Source: JAHDDH01 sp963922775
Lineage (GTDB): Bacteria > Bacteroidota > Bacteroidia > Cytophagales > Amoebophilaceae
NCBI GenBank assembly: GCA_963922775.1
Contig: CAWUJG010000002.1
Location: forward strand, 13,147-77,146
DNA length: 64,000 nucleotides
Reading direction: 5' to 3'
Shown piece after piece: positions 36,802 through 45,776 of this stretch. The position numbers and the translations under genes are program-made. Position 1 is the first letter of the stretch; each line of letters begins with the position of its first letter. Below the pieces are notes generated by a model. That model was given only the letters and a program-made list of their open reading frames with translations. It was not told the DNA's origin and searched no databases.

Positions 36802-37179
36802 ATGGTTAGAATATTAGGTGTTGACTTGCCTCTTAAAAAGAGAGGAGAAATAGCCCTTACCTCTATTTTTGGTATAGGAAGAAGTAGGGCAAATCAGGTT
36901 CTTCAGAAGGCAAATATTGATAAAAATAAATATGTGAAAGAATGGACAGATAAAGAAATACAATGTATTAGAGAAATAATTAGTAAAAATTATAAGGTAG
37001 AAGGAGAGCTACGAGGAGAAATTAGACTAAATATTAAACGGCTTATCGATATTGGATGTTATCGAGGAAAAAGACATCGTTTAGGATTGCCTGTAAGAGG
37101 ACAAAAAACAAAAAATAATGCCCGTACCCGTAAAGGAAAAAGAAAAACTGTAGCCAATAAAAAAAAGGCTACTAAGTAA
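36802..37179 (+). CDS. rpsM: 30S ribosomal protein S13 (uS13)
   Basis: Head protein contacting P-site tRNA. The 125 residues include TSIFGIGRSRANQVL (helix-two-turn-helix) and the basic tail GKRHRLGLPVRGQKTKNNAR. First gene of the alpha-type section. Confidence 0.97.
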   Translation: MVRILGVDLPLKKRGEIALTSIFGIGRSRANQVLQKANIDKNKYVKEWTDKEIQCIREIISKNYKVEGELRGEIRLNIKRLIDIGCYRGKRHRLGLPVRGQKTKNNARTRKGKRKTVANKKKATK

Positions 37180-37189
37180 TTTTTAACCT

Positions 37190-37588
37190 ATGAAAAAAAC
37201 AGATAAAGCAAAAAAAAAAGTACAAGTAGATGAATTTGGCAGAGCATATATTACCACATCTTTTAACAATATTATCATATCTATTACCAATAATAAAGGA
37301 CAGGTAATTGCTTGGTCTTCAGCAGGAAAGATGGGATTTAGAGGATCGAAAAAAAATACTCCTTATGCTGCGCAATGTTCTGCAATAGATTGTGCAAAAA
37401 AAGTGTATGAGTTAGGTATGAAAAAGGTAAATGTTTATCTTAAGGGTCCAGGGGGAGGTAAAGAAGCAGCTGTGAGAACAATACAGAATATAGGTATGGA
37501 AGTAGTTACAATTAAAGATATTACTCCTATGCCACATAATGGATGTAGACCACCAAAAAGAAGAAGACCATCAAAAATAATATTATAA
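37190..37588 (+). CDS. rpsK: 30S ribosomal protein S11 (uS11)
   Basis: Platform protein near the E site. The 132 residues include AYITTSFNNIIISITNNKGQ and the conserved end DITPMPHNGCRPPKRRRP. Eleven bases after rpsM. Confidence 0.97.
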   Translation: MKKTDKAKKKVQVDEFGRAYITTSFNNIIISITNNKGQVIAWSSAGKMGFRGSKKNTPYAAQCSAIDCAKKVYELGMKKVNVYLKGPGGGKEAAVRTIQNIGMEVVTIKDITPMPHNGCRPPKRRRPSKIIL

Positions 37589-37595
37589 AAATCCT

Positions 37596-38195
37596 ATGGC
37601 AAGATATAAAGGGCCTAAAGCCAAAATATCCCGAAGATTTAGAGAGCCTATATTAGGTGCTGCTAAAATACTTAAAAAAAAAAATTATCCTCCAGGTCAA
37701 CATGGTAAAGCAAGAAAAAAAAAAACAGCCTATGCTTTGCAATTACATGAAAAGCAAAAAGCAAAATATATTTATGGTGTTTTAGAAAAACAGTTTCGGA
37801 ATACTTTTAATACAGCTGTGTGTAAGAAAGGTATAACAGGTACTGTATTATTACAGTTGTTAGAAAAAAGATTAGATAATATTGTATACCGTTTAGGTAT
37901 TGCGCCTACAAGACGTGCTGCAAGACAGCTTGTTGTACATAGACATATTACTGTGAATGATCGTATTGTCAACATACCTTCTTGTCAGCTAAAAATAGGT
38001 GATATAATAGCTATAAAAGATAAGTCAAAATCTTTAGCCATTGTGCAAGAAAGCATAGCCTCTAACCATAATAGCTATGTTTGGTTAGAGTGGGATAAAA
38101 CAAGTATGAAAGGAAAAATAATAGCTATACCCCAAAGAGAAGAGATTCCAGAAAAAATTAATGAACAAAGTATTGTAGAGCTTTATTCAAGATAA
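37596..38195 (+). CDS. rpsD: 30S ribosomal protein S4 (uS4)
   Basis: Primary 16S 5'-domain binder. The 199 residues start MARYKGPKAKISRRF, which is the zinc-free type without the N-terminal Cys cluster, and contain an S4 domain (LEKRLDNIVYRLGIAPTRRA). Seven bases after rpsK. Confidence 0.97.
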   Translation: MARYKGPKAKISRRFREPILGAAKILKKKNYPPGQHGKARKKKTAYALQLHEKQKAKYIYGVLEKQFRNTFNTAVCKKGITGTVLLQLLEKRLDNIVYRLGIAPTRRAARQLVVHRHITVNDRIVNIPSCQLKIGDIIAIKDKSKSLAIVQESIASNHNSYVWLEWDKTSMKGKIIAIPQREEIPEKINEQSIVELYSR

Positions 38196-38248
38196 TTTTG
38201 TATTGTGTTCACACAATTATATAATTTTTTTAATTATAAATATTCATC

Positions 38249-39235
38249 ATGTCTGATACCATTTTTAATCTGCCTAAGCATATTATTATAGAAAAAAATG
38301 AAAAAAATTATGCTACTTTTAGTTTTAAGCCTTTAGAAAAAGGTTATGGCATAACTATTGGTAATGCGCTTCGAAGGGTTTTGCTTTCTTCATTAGAAGG
38401 ATATGCTGTTACACATTGTAGTATACCCAATATACATCATGAATTTTCTACTATTGATGGTGTTATTGAGGATGTATCAGAAATAATCCTTAATTTAAAA
38501 AAAGTGAGAGTGAAGGCTCTAGAATCTTTTATACAAGAAGATGTTAATATTTGTCTTAAAGAACGTGATGAATTAAAAGCAGCAGATATTGCTAAAAATA
38601 ACAAAAAAGTAGCTGTTTTAAATCCAGAGTTAACACTTTGTAGATTTGCAAAACCCTTACAGTTTGATATATCTTTAATTATTAAACAGGGCAAGGGTTA
38701 TGCACTTGCAGAAGAGCATGATTTAACAGAAGATAAGTCAGCTATACTGGGAATAATGGCTTTAGATGCTATTTTTACCCCAATAAAAAAAGTAAGTTAT
38801 AAAGTAGAAGATACACGGGTAGGTAGAAAAATAGATTACGATAACCTGTTGCTATCTATAGAAACTGATGGTACAATAACACCAGAAGATGCACTGAAGC
38901 ATGCCATAAAAATTTTGATAAAACATTTTGAATTGTTTTTAACAGAAAATTTTTTTATATATCCTTCTATGCAAGATGAAGAAAAAAATACTCAGATGTT
39001 GCAGCTAAAAAAAATACTTAAAACACCGTTAAACGAACTCAACTTAACTTCTAGGGCATTTAACTCTTTGGCTTCTGCTGGTCTAAGCACTTTGGGTGAT
39101 ATAGTAATACGTAAAGAAGATGAGCTAAATTTTAAAAATTTTGGTAAAAAATCTCATGAAGAGATAAAAAATGTTCTAGAAGAATATAAACTCCATTTTG
39201 GCATGGATGTTAAAAATATTGTACTATCAAAATAG
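38249..39235 (+). CDS. rpoA: RNA polymerase alpha subunit
   Basis: Assembly platform of RNA polymerase and contact point for activators. The 328 residues comprise an N-terminal dimerisation domain (GYGITIGNALRRVLLSSLEG) and a C-terminal DNA-binding domain with LTSRAFNSLASAGLSTLGDI. Between rpsD and rplQ as usual. Confidence 0.97.
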   Translation: MSDTIFNLPKHIIIEKNEKNYATFSFKPLEKGYGITIGNALRRVLLSSLEGYAVTHCSIPNIHHEFSTIDGVIEDVSEIILNLKKVRVKALESFIQEDVNICLKERDELKAADIAKNNKKVAVLNPELTLCRFAKPLQFDISLIIKQGKGYALAEEHDLTEDKSAILGIMALDAIFTPIKKVSYKVEDTRVGRKIDYDNLLLSIETDGTITPEDALKHAIKILIKHFELFLTENFFIYPSMQDEEKNTQMLQLKKILKTPLNELNLTSRAFNSLASAGLSTLGDIVIRKEDELNFKNFGKKSHEEIKNVLEEYKLHFGMDVKNIVLSK

Positions 39236-39262
39236 TCTTATTATTATACCTAATACCTAATT

Positions 39263-39733
39263 ATGCGGCATCAAAAAAAGAATAATCATTTAGGAAGAAA
39301 AGCTTCTAGTAGAAAAGCATTGTTGTGCGGATTAGCAAAATCTTTAATTTTAAATAAAAATAAAAGAATAGTCACTACTCTAGCTAAAGCAAAAGCTTTA
39401 AGAAGCTATATGGAACCTATTTTAACTAAGGTAAAAAAAGATACTACACATTCTAGAAGAATAGTATTTGCATATTTTCAAGACAAAGTACCTGTAAAAG
39501 AACTTTTTGACAGTATTGCAGAAAAAATTTACAATAGGCCGGGAGGTTATATGCGTATTATACGTATGGGAAGAAGAAAAGGAGATAATGCTGAAATGAG
39601 TATGATAGAACTAGTAGATTATAATACCCTATATAAAGATAAAAATGTACAACGCAAAAATGTGCGTAGAGGAAGAAAAAAAAAAATAGCTAAAGAAGTA
39701 CAACAGGCTGAAACAATTACAGATAAAAATTAA
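39263..39733 (+). CDS. rplQ: 50S ribosomal protein L17 (bL17)
   Basis: Exit-tunnel-side 50S protein. The 156 residues include NHLGRKASSRKALLCGLAK and RPGGYMRIIRMGRRKGDNA, followed by a basic C-terminal extension of about 35 residues (NVRRGRKKKIAKEV), longer than the E. coli form. Last ribosomal gene before eno. Confidence 0.96.
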   Translation: MRHQKKNNHLGRKASSRKALLCGLAKSLILNKNKRIVTTLAKAKALRSYMEPILTKVKKDTTHSRRIVFAYFQDKVPVKELFDSIAEKIYNRPGGYMRIIRMGRRKGDNAEMSMIELVDYNTLYKDKNVQRKNVRRGRKKKIAKEVQQAETITDKN

Positions 39734-39750
39734 TTGTTGTCTATATTTGT

Positions 39751-41037
39751 ATGAGCGTAATTAAAGATATACATGCCAGGCAGATATTTGATTCGAGAGG
39801 TAACCCTACAATTGAAGTAGATGTATATACCAGTACTAATACATTAGGTCGCTCATCAGTACCTTCTGGTGCTTCTGTAGGTAAATATGAAGCTAAATAT
39901 TTGTTAGATGGTGAAAAAGCATACCTTGGCAGAGGAGTAACTAAAGCTATAAATAGCATTAATAAAATTATTAAGAAAGCCTTAGTAGGTAAAAATATAT
40001 TTGATCAGCATAATATAGATCAAATTATGATAAGATTAGATGGCACTAAAGATAAATTAAATTTAGGAGCTAATGCTATTTTGGGAGTGTCGCTTGCAGT
40101 AGCAAGGGCAGCAGCTCAAGCTATAGATCTTCCTCTATATCGATATTTGCATCATCAGAATACTATGTACTATACTACACCTATACCTATGTTAAATATT
40201 ATTAATGGTGGAGTACATGCTGATAATAATATTGACTTTCAAGAATTTTTGATACTGCCTATCAAAGCAAAAAATTTTGCTCATGCTTTAAAAATGGGTG
40301 CAGAAGTATTTTGGACACTAAAAATGCTGTTTAAAAAGAAAAAATATGCTACAAATGTAGGTGATGAAGGAGGATTTGCTCCTAACCTTACTTCTTTTCA
40401 TATAGCGTTAGATTATATACTTCAAGCAATTGAAAAAGCAGGCTACGTTCCAGGAAAAGATATATTTTTAGGTATAGATGCTGCTGCTTCAGAACTATAT
40501 GATGTTAAAAAGAAAAGATATATTTTACAATCAACATCAGATAAACAGTATTCTTCAGAAGAAATGATTGTATTCTGGAATGACATTATTCAAAAGTATC
40601 CCATTATTTCTCTGGAAGATCCATTGGCAGAAGAAGATTGGGAAGGGTGGAAAAAGATAACAAAAAATTTAGGCCATAAAATACAATTAGTAGGTGATGA
40701 TTTGTTTGTAACAAAAGAAGAAAGACTACAAGAAGGTATTTCAAATCAAGTAGCTAATGCTATTTTAATTAAGCCTAACCAAGTAGGTACATTGAGTGAA
40801 ACAAAAGATACAATTGACTTAGCTAAAAAAGCAAATTATCATTATATTTTTTCGCATCGTTCAGGAGAAACAGAAGATACTACTATAGCAGATCTTGCTA
40901 TAGCTTATCAGGCTACACAAATTAAAGCTGGAGCACTAACACGTTCCGAAAGATTGGCAAAATACAATCAAATATTAAGAATAGAAGAAGCTTTAGGAAA
41001 AAAAGCAGTATATTATGGAGAAAAAATATTTTCTTAA
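39751..41037 (+). CDS. eno: Enolase
   Basis: Interconverts 2-phosphoglycerate and phosphoenolpyruvate. The 428 residues carry FDSRGNPTIEVDV, the metal-binding SLEDPLAEEDW and GDDLFVT, and catalytic-site segments LIKPNQVGTLSET and SHRSGETEDTTIADLA. Its 3' end overlaps the FtsB/DivIC-like gene by 23 bases in another frame. Confidence 0.97.
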   Translation: MSVIKDIHARQIFDSRGNPTIEVDVYTSTNTLGRSSVPSGASVGKYEAKYLLDGEKAYLGRGVTKAINSINKIIKKALVGKNIFDQHNIDQIMIRLDGTKDKLNLGANAILGVSLAVARAAAQAIDLPLYRYLHHQNTMYYTTPIPMLNIINGGVHADNNIDFQEFLILPIKAKNFAHALKMGAEVFWTLKMLFKKKKYATNVGDEGGFAPNLTSFHIALDYILQAIEKAGYVPGKDIFLGIDAAASELYDVKKKRYILQSTSDKQYSSEEMIVFWNDIIQKYPIISLEDPLAEEDWEGWKKITKNLGHKIQLVGDDLFVTKEERLQEGISNQVANAILIKPNQVGTLSETKDTIDLAKKANYHYIFSHRSGETEDTTIADLAIAYQATQIKAGALTRSERLAKYNQILRIEEALGKKAVYYGEKIFS

Positions 41038-41320
41038 AAAAAAGTTTATATTCCATTTTTTTCCTAAAAAAAAATATTTTTTTACCTTAGCTATTTTTTT
41101 CTTCTGGATAGTTTTTTGTGATGATGATAATATTTTTAAAATGTATGCCTTGCTAAAACAAAAAAAAGAATTAAAACAACAACAACAACAATATCTATAT
41201 CAGATTAAGGTAATAAAAGAAAAAAAAGAAAATTTAGATAATATGGAATATATAGAAAAATATGCAAGAGAAAAATATTTTATGAAAAAAAAAGGAGAAG
41301 ATATTTTTATTGTTGAATAA
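41015..41320 (+). CDS. FtsB/DivIC-like septum formation protein
   Basis: 101 residues with a short basic cytoplasmic start, one transmembrane helix (about 21-36), then a coiled coil (about 42-75, with a Gln run) and an acidic end containing EYIEKYAREKYFMKKKGED. This is the DivIC/FtsB architecture (bitopic divisome protein); the A-R-E-K-Y-x-M motif is typical. It overlaps eno, and eno-ftsB adjacency is common in bacteria. Translational coupling to eno is likely. Confidence 0.85.
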   Translation: MEKKYFLKKKFIFHFFPKKKYFFTLAIFFFWIVFCDDDNIFKMYALLKQKKELKQQQQQYLYQIKVIKEKKENLDNMEYIEKYAREKYFMKKKGEDIFIVE

Positions 41321-41354
41321 AATAAATTATATAATAACATAATCATATTAAAAT

Positions 41355-41513
41355 ATGAAAAGAACTTACCAACCATCCAATAGAAAAAGAAAAAATAAAC
41401 ATGGTTTTAGAGAAAGAATGTCAACAAAAGATGGAAGAGCTATATTGTCTAGAAGAAGAGCAAAGGGAAGAAAAAAATTGACTGTTTCAGATGAATTGAG
41501 ACCTAAAAAATAG
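41355..41513 (+). CDS. rpmH: 50S ribosomal protein L34 (bL34)
   Basis: 52 residues beginning MKRTYQPSNRKRKNKHGFR and containing GRAILSRRRAKGRKKLTVSD. Full family signature. Thirteen bases before rnpA, the near-universal pair; here they are not next to dnaA but downstream of eno and ftsB. Confidence 0.96.
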   Translation: MKRTYQPSNRKRKNKHGFRERMSTKDGRAILSRRRAKGRKKLTVSDELRPKK

Positions 41514-41526
41514 TTTATTTTACTTC

Positions 41527-41901
41527 ATGTATAAATTTGTAAAAAAAGAAAAATTACGCACAAAAAAGTTAAATCAAACTATATATACACAAGGAATACA
41601 TTATAGGACCCAAGTACTAAAGTTTTTATATTTGTGTAATAATGATAGTTTACAGCTTACATCACACAAAAATTTATTTTTGGTACAAAAAAGTAAGATA
41701 AAAAAATCTGTAGACAGAAATCGTATCAGAAGAAAGCTAAGAGAAGCTTATAGATATGAAAAATATCTGCTGAAAAATTTTTTTGTAATAGTTTATCAAT
41801 ACCTTTCTAAAGATGTATATCCATGCTTGGAAATGTTAAGGAAAGAATTCCATTGTTTTTTTACTCATTTAAATGAGTGGCATCATGTTGCAGATAGGTA
41901 G
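41527..41901 (+). CDS. rnpA: Ribonuclease P protein component
   Basis: Protein subunit of RNase P, maturing tRNA 5' ends. The 124 residues contain the signature KKSVDRNRIRRKLREAYR near 60-78. The sequence is otherwise divergent and Lys-rich. Follows rpmH. The 261 bp downstream hold no recognisable gene. Confidence 0.9.
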   Translation: MYKFVKKEKLRTKKLNQTIYTQGIHYRTQVLKFLYLCNNDSLQLTSHKNLFLVQKSKIKKSVDRNRIRRKLREAYRYEKYLLKNFFVIVYQYLSKDVYPCLEMLRKEFHCFFTHLNEWHHVADR

Positions 41902-42162
41902 GTACATATCCCCAAAAATAATTAGAAAATAGACTACAAGCCTCAGGTTTAGCTATGGTTTTTATTGAAAATATAGACAAGGATAGTTAATATTCAGTGA
42001 AATAGCTGTGTGTGGGAACTTAAAGCTGACTTTATTTTTGTAAATTTCGATTGTCAGCATGAAATAGTAAAAAGCCTATTTAAGGGAATACAATTTTTGG
42101 AAAATTCTACCAAAATTTATAATTTTAGATATTATTTCAATCCTTAGTAAGTATACTAATCC

Positions 42163-43098
42163 ATGTGCAACATCACGCCAAAAATAGACATCGCCTTTAA
42201 AAAAATATTTGGTACAGAAGAAAACAAAGATCTTTTGATCTCCTTAATCAACGCTATAGTAAGCCCCACAGACCAAGTAGAAGACCTGACTTTAAGAAAT
42301 CCCTATAGTTACCAAAACTATATAGATAATAAACTCTCCATTTTTGACATAAAAGCGCAAAGTATAACAGGAGAAGAATACAACATAGAAATGCAACTCA
42401 AAGATGACGAACAATATGAAAGACGTGCCCTCTATTATTGGGCACGCCTTTATAGTGATCAGCTTAAAAAAGGAAAAAATTACAAAACTTTAAAAAAATC
42501 TATAGGTATACATCTACTCAATTTTACTTGCCTTTCAGATATAAAAAAATACCATAATGTGTTTCAAATGCGAGAAAGAGACAGCCATAAACATTATTTT
42601 AAAGATATAGAAATCCATATAATAGAGTTGAATAAATTTTCAGTTCAAGAAGAAGAAAACCTAAATAGTTTAATAGAAAAGATACAAAGCAGTTTAGACA
42701 TTTGGCTAGCATTTTTAACACATCATAATTTATTAAATCAAGCGGCACTTCCAGAACCTTTAGATACGCCTTATATGCAAAAAGCGTTACATACCCTATC
42801 GTGCCTGAATTTTAATAATATAGAACGCGATATTTATGAAGGGCGTTTGAAATGGCTTCGTCATGAATCACTTGTTTTAGAACAATCTTTTGAAAAAGGC
42901 ATGGAAAAAGGCATAGAAAAGGGAAGACAAGAAGGCATAGAAAAGGGAAGACAAGAAGGTATATTTGAAGGGGAAAAGCAAAAATCGCAATCTATTACCA
43001 AAAAACTTTTAAAAAATTATGCTCTAACCTTAGAGCAAATCAGCCAAATTACTGGCCTAAGCAAAGCTGAAATAGATGTTTTAAAAAAAAATCTATAA
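42163..43098 (+). CDS. Rpn-family PD-(D/E)XK nuclease/putative transposase
   Basis: 311 residues starting MCNITPKIDIAFKKIFG, the hallmark of the TIGR01784-type Rpn group. The nuclease core is visible as D62 (SIFDIKAQ) and E76-x-Q78 (YNIEMQL). A helical middle region and a Glu/Lys/Gly repeat tail (two 24-bp units) precede a small C-terminal domain with LEQISQITGLSKAEI that looks like a helix-turn-helix. Rpn1-type proteins (established knowledge) cut DNA and promote recA-independent recombination. The frame is intact. Codon use is slightly less AT-extreme than in its neighbours. A close relative begins at 63940. Confidence 0.88.
   Translation: MCNITPKIDIAFKKIFGTEENKDLLISLINAIVSPTDQVEDLTLRNPYSYQNYIDNKLSIFDIKAQSITGEEYNIEMQLKDDEQYERRALYYWARLYSDQLKKGKNYKTLKKSIGIHLLNFTCLSDIKKYHNVFQMRERDSHKHYFKDIEIHIIELNKFSVQEEENLNSLIEKIQSSLDIWLAFLTHHNLLNQAALPEPLDTPYMQKALHTLSCLNFNNIERDIYEGRLKWLRHESLVLEQSFEKGMEKGIEKGRQEGIEKGRQEGIFEGEKQKSQSITKKLLKNYALTLEQISQITGLSKAEIDVLKKNL
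42910..42957 (+). repeat. Two perfect 24-bp tandem repeats in the Rpn gene
   Basis: Units 42910-42933 and 42934-42957 are identical and encode GIEKGRQE twice, preceded by a related GMEK unit. In-frame repeats of this kind vary the tail length without breaking the frame. Confidence 0.93.
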
Positions 43099-43118
43099 AA
43101 TTTAATGCAAAACACAAC

Positions 43119-43149
43119 CCATATACAACATTAACCCCAAAAATAGACA
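43119..43149 (+). repeat. Partial direct repeat of the Rpn gene start, just after its end
   Basis: This 31-base stretch matches 42161-42190 (the two bases before the ATG plus the first 28 bases of the Rpn gene) at about 26 positions with one gap; AACAT and CCAAAAATAGACA are shared. It begins 20 bases after the Rpn stop and its similarity ends after the GACA. It may be the leftover start of a second, mostly deleted copy. Confidence 0.6.
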
Positions 43150-43169
43150 CTGAAAAAATTGGTTGTAAC

Positions 43170-43910
43170 TTAGACACTATTTTTCCAAATTTTCCAAGCA
43201 TATTCTGCTTGCAACCTTAACATTTCATATCCATTTTTTATTTTTGCTCCTTGTTTTAACCCTTCTTTTAAAAAAGTAGTAATAGGTGGATTATAAACTA
43301 AATCATATAAATAATGTATGTTGTTTACCCAATGATAGGGTAATGTAGGGCATTGTTCAATATTAGGATACATGCCTAAAGGTGTACAATTAATAATGAG
43401 TTGATAATGTGTTAAAATTTTAGGATCTTGAACAAGGTTTTGATAGCTAAATTGTGATTTTAGTGGTTTTCTAGATACATATTTGAATTTTATTTGTAAA
43501 TCTTGACATGCTTTAGCTACAGCTCTCGCTGCTCCTCCTGTGCCTAATATTAGTGCTTGAAAGTAGATGTAGGGTGAGATCCAGTTTTTTAGAGAAATAG
43601 CAAATGCTTTAACATCTGTATTATAGCCTATACATTGATTATGGTTTATTTTTATTGTATTTACGGCTTGTACTTTTTGAGCTAAAGGATCTACATAATT
43701 TAAATATGGAATAATTTTTTTTTTGTAGGGTATTGTTACATTAAGACCCTTAAGAAGGGGTTTTTTTTTAATGAGTAATGAAAACTGTGCCATATTTTTT
43801 ATGGCAAAATTTTGGTATGTAGCTTGTATTTTATGTTGTTGAAATTTTTTTATAAAAATTTCTTTGCTTAAAGAATGTGTTAAAGGATATCCTATTAAAC
43901 CCAATTCCAT
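43170..43910 (-). CDS. aroE: Shikimate dehydrogenase
   Basis: NADP-linked reduction of 3-dehydroshikimate in the chorismate pathway. The start is set at ATG 43910 (MELGLIGYPLTHSLS), giving 246 residues; a TTG three codons upstream would overlap fbaB. GYPLTHSLS and NVTIPYKK (catalytic Lys) form the substrate site, GTGGAARAV the nucleotide loop, and NGYEMLRLQAEYAW closes the protein. It directly follows fbaB, two bases apart. Other aro genes are not in the window. Confidence 0.93.
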   Translation of the reverse strand: MELGLIGYPLTHSLSKEIFIKKFQQHKIQATYQNFAIKNMAQFSLLIKKKPLLKGLNVTIPYKKKIIPYLNYVDPLAQKVQAVNTIKINHNQCIGYNTDVKAFAISLKNWISPYIYFQALILGTGGAARAVAKACQDLQIKFKYVSRKPLKSQFSYQNLVQDPKILTHYQLIINCTPLGMYPNIEQCPTLPYHWVNNIHYLYDLVYNPPITTFLKEGLKQGAKIKNGYEMLRLQAEYAWKIWKNSV

Positions 43911-43911
43911 T

Positions 43912-44967
43912 TCATGCAATAGTAATTTTATCTTCTATATATACTGCTTGAATAGCTTGTAAAAGGGCTATACCCTCTTTCATTGTTTTTTGAAATGCTT
44001 TTCTTCCTGAAATTAAGCCCATACCTCCTGCTCTTTTATTAATTACTGCAGTAGTTACTGCATCTTCAAGATCAGAATATCCATTTGATGCTCCCCCAGA
44101 GTTAATTAGGCCTATTTTGCCCATATAGCAATGTGCTACTTGATATCTACAAAGATCTATAGGATGATTACTAGCGAGCTCATCGTACATTTTTTTGTGT
44201 ATTTTGCCAAAATTAAGCGTAGAAAATGCTCCATTATGTGTAGGTAATTTTTGTTTAATCATATCTGCTTGTAAGGTAACGCCAATGTGGTTTGCTTGTG
44301 CTGTTGTATCTGTTGCTGTATGATGATCTTTATCTTTTTGTTTAAAGGCATTATTTCTCAAATAGCACCATAATATAGTAGCCATACCGAATTGGTGTGC
44401 TGCTTCAAAAACAGATGATATAGCATTTATTTGTTGTTTAGATGTTGTTGAACCAAAATAAATAGTGGCTCCAATGGCTGTTGCACCTAAGTTCCATGCT
44501 TCTTTTACAGAACCAAATAAAATTTGGTCATACCTATTAGGATAGGTAAGCAATTCATTATGATTTATTTTTACTATAAAAGGAATTTTATGGGCATATT
44601 TTCTTGCAACTAGTCCTAAGTTACCAAAAGTAGTGGCTATGGCATTACATCCTCCTTCTATAGCCAGTTGTATAATATTTTCCGGATCAAAATATAATGG
44701 ATTAGGTGAAAATGAGGCACCTGCGGTATGTTCAATACCTTGGTCTACAGGTAATATAGATACATAACCTGTTTTAGATAAGTTGCCATGGTTAAAGATA
44801 GAAGATAAATTTTTAAGGACTTGTATATTTCTATTGGTATTTATCCATATATCTTCTATTACCGAAGGCTGAGGAGTATAAATATTTTTTTTAGAGATTG
44901 TTTTACACTGGTGCGATAAAAGATTTTCTGCCTGATTACCTAACAGTTTAATGATTTTTTCATACAT
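43912..44967 (-). CDS. fbaB: Class I fructose-bisphosphate aldolase (DhnA/FbaB type)
   Basis: Splits fructose-1,6-bisphosphate without a metal. The 351 residues include VSILPVDQGIEHTAGASF, IPFIVKINHNE, and ADMIKQKLPTHNG, where a Lys is the probable Schiff base, then GLINSGGAS for the phosphate. Matches the bacterial FbaB branch rather than the muscle type. First gene of a two-gene unit with aroE; upstream 161 bp separate it from sod. Confidence 0.92.
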   Translation of the reverse strand: MYEKIIKLLGNQAENLLSHQCKTISKKNIYTPQPSVIEDIWINTNRNIQVLKNLSSIFNHGNLSKTGYVSILPVDQGIEHTAGASFSPNPLYFDPENIIQLAIEGGCNAIATTFGNLGLVARKYAHKIPFIVKINHNELLTYPNRYDQILFGSVKEAWNLGATAIGATIYFGSTTSKQQINAISSVFEAAHQFGMATILWCYLRNNAFKQKDKDHHTATDTTAQANHIGVTLQADMIKQKLPTHNGAFSTLNFGKIHKKMYDELASNHPIDLCRYQVAHCYMGKIGLINSGGASNGYSDLEDAVTTAVINKRAGGMGLISGRKAFQKTMKEGIALLQAIQAVYIEDKITIA

Positions 44968-45128
44968 GATAGATATGGGTTTGAACCAAAAATAATTTTT
45001 TTATCTAATTTAGCATTTACTAATTTTTTATTAAAAATTTTAATTTTGTATGTTATGTTGAAAAGGGGCGTTTTACCCAAGGGATACTATGTATTATTGA
45101 GTAATCAGCGCCAAGTCAATATGCTTAC

Positions 45129-45746
45129 CTATATATTTTGGTATTTTTTTGTTATAGATTGCCAATCTACAATATGCCAAAAAGCATTAACATAGTCTAC
45201 TTTTCTATTTTTGTATTGTAAGTAATAGGCATGTTCCCAAATATCTAACCCAATAAGCAGGGCTTTACAGCGATTATTATTAATATCCATAAGTGGATTG
45301 TCTTGATTAGGGGTATTATATATACATAGTGAGTTATCTACAGCAGATATGCCAAGCCAAATCCATCCGGAACCAAAATGTTTTAATGCCCTATCAGTAA
45401 ATTGTGATTTGAAATTTTCAAAGCTATCAAATTTTTTTTCTATGTCTTTAAGTAGTTCTTTTTCTGGTTTTTTTTTGCCGTTAGGTGATAGGATATCCCA
45501 AAAAAAATTATGATTAAAATGTCCTCCTGCATTATTTCTTATGGTTGTATTGTACTTGCTAATGTTGTAGATAATTTCTTCTAATGCCACAGGATGACTA
45601 TGTGCTAAAGCATTATTCAAGTTTTGTATATAGGTGTTATGATGCTTTGTATAGTGTACTTCCATTGTTTTTGCATCTATATATGGCTCAAAATCAGTGT
45701 ATTTAAATTTAAGCTGTGGCAGGTTGAAGTGTATTTTTTTATTCAT
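45129..45746 (-). CDS. Superoxide dismutase, Fe/Mn family
   Basis: Converts superoxide to peroxide and oxygen in the cytoplasm (no signal peptide). In 205 residues the four metal ligands are H31, H79 (GGHFNHNFFW), D168 and H172 (DIWEHAYY). Metal choice between Fe and Mn is not clear from these residues. Thirty bases downstream of the rng stop, so probably cotranscribed with it. Confidence 0.95.
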   Translation of the reverse strand: MNKKIHFNLPQLKFKYTDFEPYIDAKTMEVHYTKHHNTYIQNLNNALAHSHPVALEEIIYNISKYNTTIRNNAGGHFNHNFFWDILSPNGKKKPEKELLKDIEKKFDSFENFKSQFTDRALKHFGSGWIWLGISAVDNSLCIYNTPNQDNPLMDINNNRCKALLIGLDIWEHAYYLQYKNRKVDYVNAFWHIVDWQSITKKYQNI

Positions 45747-45776
45747 ATATATGGTTTATAATTTTTTTCAAAATAT

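Noticed and set aside
39742..39749. TATATTTG directly before eno, matching a Bacteroidetes -7 element
   Set aside because: It ends one base before the eno ATG, so transcription would start after the start codon. Most likely chance in AT-rich sequence.
41902..42162. Possible gene or structural RNA between rnpA and the Rpn gene
   Set aside because: No frame of useful length, no recognisable RNA fold; left unannotated.
42910..42957. Tandem repeats considered as a CRISPR-like array
   Set aside because: Only two adjoining 24-bp copies with no spacers, inside a coding frame.
43911..43919. TTG start for aroE at 43919
   Set aside because: It would overlap the fbaB stop; ATG 43910 gives the conserved MELGLIGYP start.
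44968..45128. Gap upstream of fbaB checked for tRNA or promoter
   Set aside because: No cloverleaf and no TTTG/TAnnTTTG pair at correct spacing.
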